Part shown: positions 34,706-46,329 of the stretch, in pieces
Layout of the letters: the number at the start of each line of letters is the position of its first letter
How positions within the stretch are numbered: position 1 is the stretch's first letter
Assembly: GCA_958295665.1 (NCBI GenBank)
Contig: OY282559.1
Location: forward strand, 272,750,047-272,814,046
Direction: 5' to 3'
Length of the DNA stretch: 64,000 nt
Origin: Tipula vernalis
Taxonomy: Eukaryota; Arthropoda; Insecta; Diptera; Tipulidae
Translations under genes and position numbers: made by a program
The notes under the pieces: generated by a model
What the model saw: only the letters and a program-made list of their open reading frames with translations
The model's database searches: none
Told to the model about the DNA's origin: nothing

Positions 34706-35370
34706 ATAAAAATATTAAGAAAACGTTAGTATTTTTTCGAATAATTGTATTATATATTTTTATTTTTATTACAAATTTTTTTTATAGCGATACCACATTA
34801 CTTATTTAGAGGGTGATACGTACATGACTGCAAGTATTTAGGAAAACAGTTTTGGAAGGCGGTTTTATGTAAAAATACTTCCGTGAGTAGTACTTTTATT
34901 TACCGCTTGTAATATATAATTTATAAATTTGTAGCATTCCTCAACCAAGAATTATCCAATGTGCACAACTGGTTCAAAACAAATTTGCATGATGGTCGAC
35001 TGGACGAATGGCAACTCAACAAAATATAATTGATAGATAAGTATTGTTCCTGAAGTTTATTGATTTGCTTTAGTTGTTTTGTCTGTTTTTTTTTGTCTTT
35101 TAGGTTCACTAGAGGTTTCACTTTAGGGGGAGTACGAGCTCTGTAACTTTGAATTTATTGTATTTTTTTGATTTAAGAGGTTTTTATGCCTAATGGAAGC
35201 GTTTTAAATTCTTTTTGTTCTCTTCTTATTAATTTTTCAATATTTTTATTTTTAATAATTTTTTCCAATGCTTCCATACGGCTTTTTCCCTCAGAACACA
35301 AACTTTTGTGTAAATAAATTTTTTTTTAAATTCAAATTATTTCGTTTTATTTATTTAAATATTTTAACTC
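34706..35370. other. AT-rich DNA after transposase gene, nothing recognised
   Basis: No gene and no copy of the upstream repeat (31405-31495) that could mark the other end of the transposon. The A/T content is high directly after the stop codon, with no clear polyadenylation signal beyond generic aataaa-like runs. Confidence 0.5.
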
Positions 35371-35373
35371 TGA

Positions 35374-35501
35374 TGGCCAGTCTCCATTCGTCGCGACGAA
35401 CAAAAAATGGCATTACATCAATCAAAATTTTACCCAATAAACAATATTTGGCACAAGCTCGTGAAAATTTTTCTTCGTCGTGGCGAGTGCAGACCGGCCA
35501 T
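35374..35501. mobile_element. Short imperfect TIR element
   Basis: Left end tggccagtctccattcgtcg and the right end, ending in gtgcagaccggcca, are imperfect inverted repeats around a 128-bp unit. No gene. Confidence 0.5.
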
Positions 35502-35627
35502 GGTACATGTCACCCCCTGTATTAATCTCTGAAATTTACTTTGAAGTTATCTAGGGTCGATTTCCGATAAAGTCAATTATGTTTAGCCTAGTTATGGGGG
35601 TTGGCCCAAAAAACCATGGGTAACATG

Positions 35628-35785
35628 TTATAACCATCACTTTTTTCGCTTCGATGCATTTTGGACAGAGTAACGGTATCTTACAACTAAATTGTTTTAA
35701 AATTTTATATTTTTAACAAAGGAATACAGTTATTCTATCGAAAATACATCGAAGCGAAAAAAGTGATGGTTATAACAAGTCACCC
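35628..35785. mobile_element. 160-bp TIR insertion in the dispersed repeat
   Basis: Inverted ends share ttataaccatcacttttttc, continuing gcttcgatg, and their inverse (catcgaagcgaaaaaagtga). It is absent from the paralogous copy near 23470. No gene. Confidence 0.75.
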
Positions 35786-35802
35786 CCCTATGTATTTTGC
35801 TA

Positions 35803-36098
35803 TTGACGATTGGAGCATCACAGATTCCACCTAGCGGAAATTTTTTAAACTGAGCTAGCTGATAATTTGACGTTCGGAATTGTTGTAAAGAATTCCAATT
35901 TTGAACTGTAAACAGAATTTTTACTTACCAGATTGCTAATAATTGTAAATAATTCCAATTTTGGATTATAAAAACAATTTTTAATTACCGGATTGCAAAA
36001 TTTTCTTTTGTCGCATTTATGAGAAATGTCATTTTGCCAGTTGCCACATTTTAACTTTTTTCCTCGAGAGGCGCTTTCTCTACTTTTACAATCGTCAA
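35803..36098. mobile_element. TA-flanked TIR insertion in the dispersed repeat
   Basis: Ends ttgacgattg and caatcgtcaa, flanked by TA on both sides (35801-35802, 36099-36100). The paralog near 23490 reads ttttgctatagtccg without it, so the boundaries are supported by an unfilled relative. A Tc1/mariner-type nonautonomous element is plausible. Confidence 0.75.
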
Positions 36099-36518
36099 TA
36101 GTCCGTTACTATTTTTTACTTTCTTTATTCTTATTGCGATCTCTGGTCATGTTTCGAAAAGTTTTCAAATTTTTATAGTTCTAAATAAGTTTTAGTTCGT
36201 AAGTTAGTAAGTATATATTTTTGTAGTATATTATATCATTATATTATTGTATTTTGAACCATTTATTAATTTATTGAAATAGTAATAGATTAAATCATTG
36301 TAAATAAATACATATGTACATGTAAAATGAATTAATCTATTGGGCTTGCTTGAGCGAACTTGGATGTCAGAGAAGCTCCAAAATAAACATTAAATAAATA
36401 AATAAATAATATCTCGTTTAGAAAAGAGCAATCAAAAATTGGATGGGTTTAATTTTTATTATACATATCTATGTTTTAGGTGTACTTATTTTAATAAAAT
36501 TTTACTGAAATATACAAG

Positions 36519-36695
36519 AAGATTTTATATAATAAAATACAATATTTTGATGTTGTCACTTTCTTTAACGTGATATTTATTTTATTTGAAAATGAAATTA
36601 CGATCGTTTCGGATGTTACTCTTTTATTATTTATCTCCTTTCACGTTAAATTAAGTGACAAAACCAAAATATTGTGTTTTATTATATAAAATCTT
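36519..36695. mobile_element. 177-bp foldback MITE
   Basis: The two arms are nearly complementary over about 55 bp. The left arm begins aagattttatataataaaa and the right arm ends ttttattatataaaatctt, with only a short spacer between them. No gene and no clear target duplication. Confidence 0.75.
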
Positions 36696-36999
36696 TTTGT
36701 TTTGTGATATTAGTCCACGAGTAAACAACAAATATGTTGAGTTGAAATATACAATTAAAATTATACAAATGAATTTATTGGAAATATTAACAAAAAAAAT
36801 AAAAAATTTATATCAAAAGAATTTGCAGTGTACAAACGGAATACATACATATGTAGGTATATAAAAAAACAAAACGGAATTAATACAAAAAAACAAAAAT
36901 GAAATTTATAAGAACACCGAATCAAAATTTAATAAGTTTCGTATAATTAAATAAATGAAAATCGGATTTAAGAAGTAAACCCAAATATTTAAAAAATCT

Positions 37000-37195
37000 T
37001 TGAAAATTTGAGGGAAAACATAAAAATATACCATATTGCAGGTCTGAAAAATCTTTGGGGAGTTTTAATACATAGTTTTAATACTACTGCCGCCAGAATA
37101 CCGATTAAGACTTTTGTCCTTAAAAAAATAATTTAGACAATGGGTCTTAGCTAAGACAGTCTTAAAAGTCTTAATTTCAGAATTGGCCTGTATAT
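37000..37195. repeat. Dispersed repeat, related to 39970-40155
   Basis: Shares caggtctg/caggtctcc, gccagaataccgattaag/caacagaataccaattaag and a final cagtctta with 39970-40155. Diverged and without a gene. Confidence 0.5.
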
Positions 37196-37521
37196 AATTA
37201 ATATATTTACTCTAGTGGTAAACACTACAACTATTATCATGTTTCCATGACAGAGTTAACCTAGGTTAAACTCGGTTTATGTACATGGAAACGCGTATTA
37301 GGGTCAAATAAATTATAATAACTATAAGGGAAATGAGGTTATGTTTCCATAGAAAAGTTGCCTGCCCACATCTTTTCGTTAAAAAAATATTTGGGGTTCT
37401 CTCGTCAGGCGTCGAGCCAGTAGTTTTAACGAAACATTTTGTTGTTGTTTTCAATTAAATGTCAAAGAGTCATATTGTTATGAATGAAAATTTGTTTTCT
37501 AACTTTTATGTTTTGTAATCA

Positions 37522-37604
37522 GTTTTGTTTGATTAACAGTGTCACGTTTTAAAGAAATATTTTGAATATTTCTTTAAAACGTGACACTGTTAATCAAACA
37601 AAAC
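37522..37604. repeat. Perfect 40-bp hairpin
   Basis: Arms 37522-37561 and 37565-37604 are exact inverse complements with a 3-nt loop (ttg). Imperfect pairing continues outward on both sides (tgaaaatttgttttc against gaattttcatt), for about 75 bp in all. It would fold into a long RNA duplex if transcribed. Confidence 0.95.
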
Positions 37605-37931
37605 TTAAAAGTTACAAAACGAATTTTCATTTTTAAAGTTCAAACTCAACACAACCGGTATAAATAATACTTAAGTGTAATTTTGGTGACATTGAAATGG
37701 TGTTACGCCAAAGCCGCCACCAAAAGAAGTACCACATATACTTTCTCCTATGCAGTCTCCTTTATCTGCCCCAGAAAAAACTGAAGAAGTTATTTGTGTT
37801 TTATTAAATTTTAAAGGTGTTCCTATTATTATATCCTATTAACCACAACCCTTAGATTCACCAGCTGAATCTGCTTCCGTTGAATATTTTCATACTAAAG
37901 AACGTTCGAAAGAAAGAAAGAAAAATGTTGT

Positions 37932-38171
37932 GAACCGAATAAAACTGATTATAAACTAAGTAATGCTAAGACACTATTAAAAGCTCGGCGAAAAGGCAAG
38001 CAGAAACGCGAAGAAGAAGAGGCAAAACGGCAGACCGAGAAAGAATGCGAAGAAGAGAAACTCGATGATGTGGATGTGAACGGTGGCAAATCTATGGTTA
38101 AATTGAAAAGCCGTTTGTTCGGTATTCCCCACGTTTCTTCTCGTCGATGTACTACCACCGTGCGTATTTAG
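37932..38171 (+). pseudogene. Decayed or captured coding-like segment
   Basis: An open stretch of 79 codons without its own start, ending at tag 38169-38171. It is rich in Lys, Arg and Glu (KREEEEAKRQTEKECEEEK) and then more ordinary (KLKSRLFGIPHVSS). Its base composition is clearly less AT-rich than the surroundings. A Pro-rich open stretch upstream (near 37710-37840) ends in a stop. It may be exon remnants of a captured host gene or of the element's own protein; I do not recognise the family. Confidence 0.35.
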
Positions 38172-39487
38172 AATTCGATTCAATTCCACTTTATTCCCGT
38201 TAGTGTTTACATGGGAATCTGTCAAAGAACCTTTTCTGCATCTTTGTTTCTTGCATTAAATAAATCCATAGCCCAAAGAATTAAATTGGTCATGGTTCTC
38301 GATGTTTTTTACTGGGCGGTCTTAGCTCAGGTTTGCCCTTCCTTTTCTCCGAGTACCAATCGAACCTCAGCACTCGATCCTCCATTTGTTGTATCTAGGA
38401 TATCCTTTTTACTTGTCTCGTAATTCATGGCTTCCACATCAGCAATTGTATGTTGTTTTATTTATGTTGTGTTTTGATTACTAAGGTCAATGACCTTGAA
38501 ATGTTTTCTTGACACACGATCATCAATAAAAAAATTTAATTCTAATCTATTCTTAATCTCAATTAATAAAAAATTGTTATTTACGATGCTTTAACAAATT
38601 AAAATTGTGATTTGAGGAACATAACCTCAATTTTATAGAAATGCACATAGTATTCACAACACAACACAAATAACAAATAAAACAACTTTGTTATACGTAA
38701 TCCAATTAAGATATATACCAATTATTACGTATAGCAATAATAATAAAATTTAACAAAACCATAAGTACATTGTATACATTTTGTGACAGATAATTCGTTA
38801 AAATAAAATAAACAATTCGTTAAATATAAAAACAAAATATCCGAATTTTCGTTAAATAGCTAGTACTGCCGCTCTGGTGATACAACACGAAATCTCAGAT
38901 GTTGGCGCACGAATTCTAACCTAGCTTCCCTAATAGAATTATAATTTATTTGATTAGGGTAGAGTTTCGTTAAATCCAAATAAACTCGACGAATCTTGTT
39001 TGTTTGAGTTAGATTGTATCTGTCAAACATTTTTTTAAATTATAAATGGCGCATCGCATATTATTAAATATATTTCCCCAAAACAATTAAAAAAATACAC
39101 AAAAATGTCGTTGTCAACGTTATGACGATATATCAAAGCAAAATAAAAGTTTGGTTTTTGTTCAATACGCAATTTTATTTTTTTATTCTATCGAAATATT
39201 TTTCTTCAACTCTAAATCCTAACTCTGTTCATGGAAACGGTAAGGGTTAGCGACGCCATATTTTCAACTCAACGAAACCTAAACCTGTTTCAACTCGTCA
39301 TGGAAACATGGTATATGTACGTGAAAAATAAAATTTTTCAATTCCTACTTTTAAGTGGAATGAAATTATTCATTCCGGAACGAAATTCTATGGCATTGTG
39401 TTGTAAAAATACCAAAGTACCCTGCGGGCGCAAAAATGTATATATAAAAAGTGAACGACTTACGAACGGTTTCTTATATGCGGCACT

Positions 39488-39780
39488 ACTACCACAGAAG
39501 AAAGATTAACCAGAATAGACATTGCGTGGACCAAATTTTTTTTTCATCTTACCTTCTTTTCTGGACAATGAAGTATAATTATTTTTGAATATTATAGTAA
39601 TTAATACAAATTATGCTGTCAAAACAAAACTTGTCAAATAATTTCACTAACTACACTGTTAAGGGTTTTCAATTTTTATTATTTCAAATCAAAACCAGTA
39701 AATCAAAGAATACATAACCCAACTTTCTCTTACCTTCGGCAAATCAAGGTCAAAAAAATGAGTCCAAATTTGTCCGTACA
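39488..39780. mobile_element. CACAGAA...AACCAGAA element, copy 2
   Basis: Inverse of 20150-20443: it begins ccacagaagaaagattaacc and ends near tgagtccaaatttg. The far terminal repeat seen in copy 1 is missing. No gene. Confidence 0.7.
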
Positions 39781-40152
39781 AAAACAGCGTAGTTACAAAC
39801 CAAAGATAAATTTATTTGTTTTTCAGTGAATTTTTTTTTTTTTTATTAAAAGCGGCGTGTTGTTCATCGCTTGTCCTAGAGCCCTTGTAATTTAAATTAT
39901 TTAAATAGAAAAAAATTGAAATAACGTATTTATATAAAAATTGCCAAAATTGTTTTTATTTATTTATCAACCACCAAAAAGGTATGTAAAAATTCAAAAT
40001 GACAGGTCTCCAAATATTTTCTAATATATTTGAAGAGTTTTTAACAGATATTTTAAGAGTACTACCAACAGAATACCAATTAAGAGATTCTCTTTAAAAA
40101 AAACCTCTCACGAAAATTTATCTTAGCTGTGATACTCTTAACTTAACAGTCT

Positions 40153-40394
40153 TACCACAGAAGACAGATTAACCAGAATAGACATTGCGTGGACCAATTT
40201 TTTTTTTTCATCTTACCTTATTTTTTGGACATTGAAGTATAATTATTTTTGAATATTATAGTAGTTAGTACAAATTATGCTGTCAAAACAAAACTTGTCA
40301 AATAATTTCACTAACCACACTGTTAAGGATTCTCAATTTTTATTATTTCAAACCAAAACCAGTAAACCAAAGAATACATAACCCAGTTTCTTAC
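40153..40394. mobile_element. CACAGAA...AACCAGAA element, copy 3, fused to Helitron
   Basis: Starts ccacagaagacagattaacc and runs to the point where Helitron coding sequence begins (about 40395). It matches copies 1 and 2 up to the same internal position, so the junction is a breakpoint rather than a whole insertion. Confidence 0.7.
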
Positions 40395-42410
40395 TTTAAT
40401 GGTGGTGGTGAATCCTCCATCTTCTGACTTTCGTCGTCTGTATTTCGGATATACAGCCTCACCTGTTTGAGTTTCATCATTCAAATCGCGTGGATATCTT
40501 TTCGTGCATTTGCCGTTTTTCATGCAAGGGGAAGTCATATTCAATGCTCCGCTTGGGCCGTGAATCCTGTTCTTGCAGAGAACGTCAAAATGTATCGGAT
40601 ATTCTTTTTGATTCGGTAGTTCAGCAGATATAACACTATCGATTTGAGTTGGAACAATTTTTCCTTTCAGACAAATTAGAATATGAGCGTGCGGTAAACC
40701 CCGTTTTTGCCATTCAATCGAATACATCCAGCATTGCACTTCGCCGTAAGTACGATTTTTTATTATGAGATCTATGAGTTTCATTAGTTGTTGTTTGAAA
40801 ACTCTAGCTGTTAGATCATGTCTATGATGCGATGACTGACCAGGCGATAGCAAATCTCTGATTTCCGACCACGCTGAATTGCACGTAAATGTGATGAAAA
40901 GATCTGGTCGCCCATATCTTCGAACATACGTGAAAGCATCTTGAGCATACTCATGCATATGTCTTGGGCTTCCAGTATACGAAGCAGGAAGTATGCACAT
41001 TTGACCAATGTTGGCAGCGTTTCCATCATTTGCAATTGCATTGCACAAATTAATATAATCTTCTACACGCAATTTCTTTTGGTTCAAACGAATGTACAGA
41101 AGCCGCTCGCTTTCAATATTGGCGTACATGTCAACAATGAACTGATGAAAGAGTTTACGGCATTTCAAAATGTGATTAGATTGTTGAGCTCTTATCATAA
41201 TGCGATATGCATAATAATCCATAGATGAAAGCTGTACGATACGAATAGTTTTGTTTAATAAATTTTTCCCCATATGTAAAGAGACAAACTCATTTATGTA
41301 TTTTGGACGATATTTACTTCAAAGTAAAATAAAAAACCTTTTTTGTTGTTGCTGCACTAGTGACACAGTTTATCTGCATGACGTTGAAATGGTATCCATC
41401 TTCACCTTGCCAAAACTGTATTGGATATTGGAGAGCATCATACGATCGGTGTGTTTCAGAGACGCGTTGCGAATTTGTATTTCGTCTTTGAATTATGATG
41501 TCTTTCCGATTGAATTCCGTTCCAACCGATATGACTGCCACTTCGTTTATCGTTGGAAAAAAATGATTATGCTGGTGAAATAAACGTTGCAAATTTAAAA
41601 TAATTTCACGTCGTGTTCCGTTGATATCAGCACAACGTTGATCAACTTCTTCTTCTTCACCTCCTGTGAAATAAATTTGCAAAAACTGGGAATCTTGATC
41701 TAGTGTTGGAAGAAGCGAACCGATTTGGTGGTAAACTTGTCCTTGCACTTTGAATGTTGGCGTAAAACCTGGAGAAATATTTTATTTTTGATGTATTTTT
41801 TTATGTAAAAACCAAAAAAAAACATAAAAAATACGAAAAAAACAGACAAACCTGTATTGCTAACAATGTTTGTAGCTCCGAATGAAGTCATTTGAAAGCT
41901 CGAATTGTATTTCCGAATGTTTTCCAAAAAATGTTTGGACAACGCTGTATTACCAGAAACGTCAGGTGGCTCAACCAGCGGTGACAACTTGACTTTACCA
42001 TTCGAACAGCACATGCCGGGTGATTCCTTTTGAAATTTCAATGCGTTGCAGTACAAACAAAGAGTGCTCATCGGCCCAATCACATTATTCGAATGATTAG
42101 TGTAGTTGCAGTCTTGCCGACTGAAAATGGATCCTTTGTCTCGTTTGAGCGCTCGTAACTGATTACCTTCAAGCCGGTGTTCATGCTGTTGAGGAGTTTC
42201 AGCAGCTCTTGCTGTAGTAGCTCTGATTCGAACTGGTTCTAGACGTGTTTCATGTTGTTCGGGTGTTTCGGTTGCTCTTGACTGCTGATCTCTCAGCCGG
42301 TGTGACTCCAAACGCACTTCACGTTGTTCGGGCGTTTCGGCTGCTCTTTCGACACTTTTTCGTTTCGCATTTGCTGTATTTCCTCCAATTACAGCTCTTT
42401 TCGGTGGCAT
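40395..42410 (-). pseudogene. Helitron Rep protein, three exons, C-terminus lost
   Basis: The start codon is at 42410. Exon 1 (42410-41852) has an N-terminus with three similar repeats (AAETPEQ...RLE) and a Cys-rich zinc-like region. Exon 2 (41768-41338) contains the Helitron phrase GQVYHQIGSLLP, GDxxRRN-type blocks and SETHRSYDALQYP. Exon 3 (41231 to about 40395) holds the Helitron-like N domain, RRYGRPDLFITFTC, and the Rep HUH motif in GLPHAHIL. Introns begin GT, end AG and keep the frame; both are short (83 and 106 bp). The protein would nick and join DNA for rolling-circle transposition. It breaks off after GGFTTTIK and runs into an unrelated repeat, ending at 40323; the second tyrosine motif and the helicase are missing. 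It is therefore inactive as a complete transposase. Confidence 0.85.
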
Positions 42411-43354
42411 TTTTGATAACTAATATTTTTTAATTTTTATATGTGGATAGATAATTTTTGCAAGCAATTGCAAACAATACTCGAAATCTCAAATCGATAA
42501 CCACAAATGAGAAAACTTTCTCATTCTTCTTGAATGGGCGATTGTGCCTACTGCATTGTTTTGGTGGTCTAAAACCATCTTCACATTATTGCCTTTCAAA
42601 TGAAACCGGTGTGGGACATGTTGGAAGCAGAACGCTCCTAAAATCAAAGAAGAAAGAAACATAATCAACAAAGAAATCGGTCTTAAACTAAAAATGTATT
42701 TATAATTAAAAACATTAAGAATACTTATCTGAATAACACGAGCCACGACAAATGTATTCCTCAAATCACATAAAATATCTGAAAACAATTGTTATTAGTT
42801 AATTAGATCATATTTATTAAATAATGTAATGTTTTGCTTACCTTAATCAAATTTTAATGTAAATATTATAATTATTGTGACAGTACTTCTTACTGTCAAA
42901 CTCATAATAGTATAGTATATTCCATGATGAGAAAGTATTTTATACCATTTAAAGAAATTGAATTGCAAGATGAAATTATTGAATGACGCATACTTCACAC
43001 ATATAACGCATATGTATTGGTACGTCATTTTTGGTATATAAAGAGAATTGTCATGTTGGGGGGATTTATTATTCTGTTAAGAAGTATTCTACACGGTCAG
43101 TGTTGGTGAGGTCGTGTATTACAGACAAAATAATACATGTTGTGGAATATTCATAAAATAAATAAATTAAATTGTTGAAAACTCAAATTAAGTTGTGGAA
43201 AGTTTTTAATAGTTTAACCAGACTCAGTCGTTGGAAATTTAGTTGATGGTTCTGGGCAGAAGAGTTGCAGTAAACAGCCCAGTAAATTACAGGACACATC
43301 GGTTGGATGATTACAAAGTCTATAACGGACGAAGGTAGAAACATTTTTTGTATT

Positions 43355-43356
<2 letters not shown>

Positions 43357-43394
<38 letters not shown>
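43357..43394. repeat. (AT)n microsatellite
   Basis: About 38 bp of AT dinucleotides. Confidence 0.95.
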
Positions 43395-43395
<1 letters not shown>

Positions 43396-44265
43396 TTGTC
43401 GTTTCTTTGTTTTAAATTGATGCAATTTTCACACAATTTCACGTAAAATGGTGCGTTGGTTAACTAATTTATCTCATAAATTTCAATTGGCAAAGAAAAA
43501 TCGCTGAATTTGTATGTAATTTTCCGATAAATTTCTTGCATTTTTACATTCTGATTGAAAAATGCTCATAATCAACAATTTTACTGAATGTTGAAGGTAG
43601 AATTGTTGTGGTTTATAGTAAAAATGTCAATTTATGAGATGTTCACAAAATTTCTAATGAAAATTCAATTTTTTTTTACTGTGCAGTATTAAATATGGCT
43701 TTAATTTTACTATGGTTGGCCGATTCAAGTTTTTTTGATTTACTGGGATGGAATCGTCTGATAACTTCACAAACGTACACCTTCTGATTGTCTGGGACTG
43801 GTTTGCTTACACTCCACAAAATTTTAAGATTTTCAATTTATTGATTTCATAACTAAAGATAACTAAAATTTTCATGAATATACCCTCAGCGTTTTCCAAA
43901 TATGATGAACTGAAATGGGTTTTAAGTTATTTTCCAAAATAACAAAAAGTATAGCTCGTTCTGCTGAGAAAACCCAAGTTATTAAGGGATGTGCCGATAG
44001 TTAGACGCCTACATTTTACTCGAGTAATCCCTGCCAATTTCCTGTACTTTTAGCACTATACCTAACTTAAACTTATTTTAAAATTAATACTATTAAACAA
44101 AAACATTATTATATTCTTGTTTTGGTTTATGATATACAACTATTTTTTTAAAATATGGAATCAAGCACAAATAGCAGAAAATTGTGGTAATAAATTACAA
44201 TTATAGACCAACTAGAAATATATTTTTATAACTAAATATTTTTAAAAATCGAAATTTATTAATGA

Positions 44266-44290
44266 TCTCTCTCTCTCTCTCTCTCTCTCT
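44266..44290. repeat. (TC)n microsatellite
   Basis: About 25 bp of TC dinucleotides. Confidence 0.95.
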
Positions 44291-46329
44291 ATAAATAGTA
44301 TATATGTATAGAGGAACAGATGGACAGCAATTAATTGCATACGAATTGTGAAACTATTATGAATTATTATTGTCATTTATACATACAATACGTATATACA
44401 TATACTACAGTTTATCTACGTGTATAAATCTTAATCGAATTGAAGTTTAAATTCCAATAAACTGTGTACACAAACGATGGCTAATAGCCATTCAGTTTAT
44501 TATTAACTACGGTCTAAATAGATCATATTGAATGAATAATGGTCAAAATGTATGGTAATAAATCTAATTTAATAGACTGGTACAGAGAGAAAAAAAAATA
44601 ATATCGAAATTTCCTGAAAAACTGGTAAACTTTTTCATTAGAATGCCCTTAATATCCTTTCAACATTGTAATGAAATTCATTCACAAACAACAAAGGTAC
44701 ATGAGTATCCTTTATAAAGAAACAACTAAACTTTTTAATTCAAAAAAACTAACTCAAACGACATATACCAGAGCAGAAAATGTAACACCATACACGATAC
44801 AAACATGATATTGTTATTGTATACATAACACAAAAAAGACCAATTCTTCGATGACTTCGAGAAAAAAATAAAATCCAATTCCAGTATTATATGGTGCTTT
44901 TGTCGAACAGTATATAACTCAAACAACAAATATATCAAAATCATGTTAACAAAAAAAAAAAAAAAATCGTAATCGAGTAAATTTTCCGACATAACATTGT
45001 AAAATGGAAAATTGGAAACTATTGGAAAATTTATAAGATTTTTTATTAACTTAACTAAAACAATCCAATTGAAAATATAGAATAAACCAAAGAACCATAA
45101 AGTAGAATAAATGAAATCATTCTAATTCGGTGACAACAATATGGGAACTTTCGAATTTTAACCCATATAGTGCGACATATCGTCGTTGAGTATACTTACA
45201 AAAATAGCCAATAACGATATATCTTTGTTTAACGGAACTCATTTATGAGCATAATTTTCAACAAATATTGAAATACCCTAGTTATTAGTCTATCTTTTAA
45301 AACTAATTTTATAATACTTTTTCTCAAAACATCAAATTATATATGTTTAGCTCGGCACTTTATGCACAACATCAAATTTTTCGCTCGGCAATAAGGGGGT
45401 TAAAAAACGTTGCAATAACAACATCCACATTCACATTTTTAAAATAATAAAAAGCTTAAGGCATTATTATGCACAAGACAAAACATAACAACAAAGCACC
45501 TACATATACAAGCCGTCAGTATCAGACCAATTTTAAAAGAAGCTTAATTTATGGGGGATACATTTTACGATTTCCCATAAGAACCCATGTAAAATTCAAC
45601 ATTTTTGATTAACATTTTATCGATGGAAAATACTCGTACCAGAAAATATTTTTAGGTTTTGAGTATAACATATTTTGGTACTTGTCTGTTAATTCATCCC
45701 AAATCGCTTCTATTGATAGTTCTACCACAAATGTCTCAAATTATTTTGTGGTTGGCTTAATTCGTTGGGTTGGTATATTATCGACGAATCCATTGGAGTG
45801 AATTGCGGATTTAATTCTTCGTTAATGCTTCGTCAACCTTGCAGACACAGATCAAAGTATGTATTTGTATCGCTCGTGTCGCTTCTTCTGATAGATGTAC
45901 CGCAAATCTTTCAAGTGATGCACAATCACTTTTTAACAACAATAAAAACTAAATGGTTTGTTTACATGAAAGAAAAAAAAGTTTGTTTCTTCTCTTTAGT
46001 TTAAACCCTTTGCTATTTTATCGAAATTTTTTTATTATAAAAAAAACAGGAACGAAATGAGACACGTCATGAGATAAAGATGTATTTGTAAATAAAGGGG
46101 TTTTAATAAAACCAAAGAGATAAGAATAAGATATAAAGAGAGATAATTTGTATGAGCGAAAAATATATGCGAAATTCAAATCGATATTTTATACAAATAA
46201 TTTTTGCATTATAAAGAGATAAATATATAAAATATAACTGTCCCTATCTATCCTTTCTCTCATATCTCTTTCTATACTTCTTGCAATACTTCTTTTAACT
46301 GCTAAAATATTTGAGTTAGATTAGAATTT

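Larger units (their letters stand above)
35495..36215. repeat. Dispersed repeat carrying two insertions (paralog of 23348-23640)
   Basis: Same repeat as 23348-23640, but interrupted at 35628-35785 and 35803-36098. Outside the insertions the two copies align closely (catggtacatgtcacccc, agggtcgatttccga, tccgttactattttttac). Confidence 0.75.
37305..38952. mobile_element. 1648-bp TIR element with 8-bp target duplication
   Basis: Ends caaataaattataataacta and its approximate inverse (taatagaattataatttatttg). ATTAGGGT flanks both sides (37297-37304, 38953-38960), and the related copy near 30634 has a single ATTACGGT with no insert. An 8-bp duplication and a CA start fit P-like or some hAT/Zisupton-type elements. 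No complete transposase is present; the inside holds a long perfect hairpin and a decayed coding-like stretch. Confidence 0.88.
37237..39312. mobile_element. CATGTTTCCATG foldback element, copy 2, split by insertion
   Basis: The parts at 37237-37304 and 38953-39312 together match about 30580-31010. Ends atcatgtttccatgac and catggaaacatggta are inverted. It is interrupted by the element at 37305-38952. Confidence 0.82.
42411..46329. other. AT-rich DNA, microsatellites only
   Basis: No gene recognised. An (AT)n tract lies at 43357-43394 and a (TC)n tract at 44266-44290. Near 45915-45960, acaacaataaaaactaaatgg resembles 20520-20560, a weak dispersed repeat. Helitron 5' terminal sequence should lie just above 42410, but I could not define it. 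Confidence 0.55.

Noticed and set aside
40941..41583. Plus-strand frames opposite the Helitron exons
   Set aside because: The minus strand has conserved Helitron motifs and proper splice sites; the plus-strand frames have none.
45765..46004. 79-codon plus-strand frame
   Set aside because: No domain, no homologous copy in the window, AT-rich surroundings and a short length make it indistinguishable from chance.
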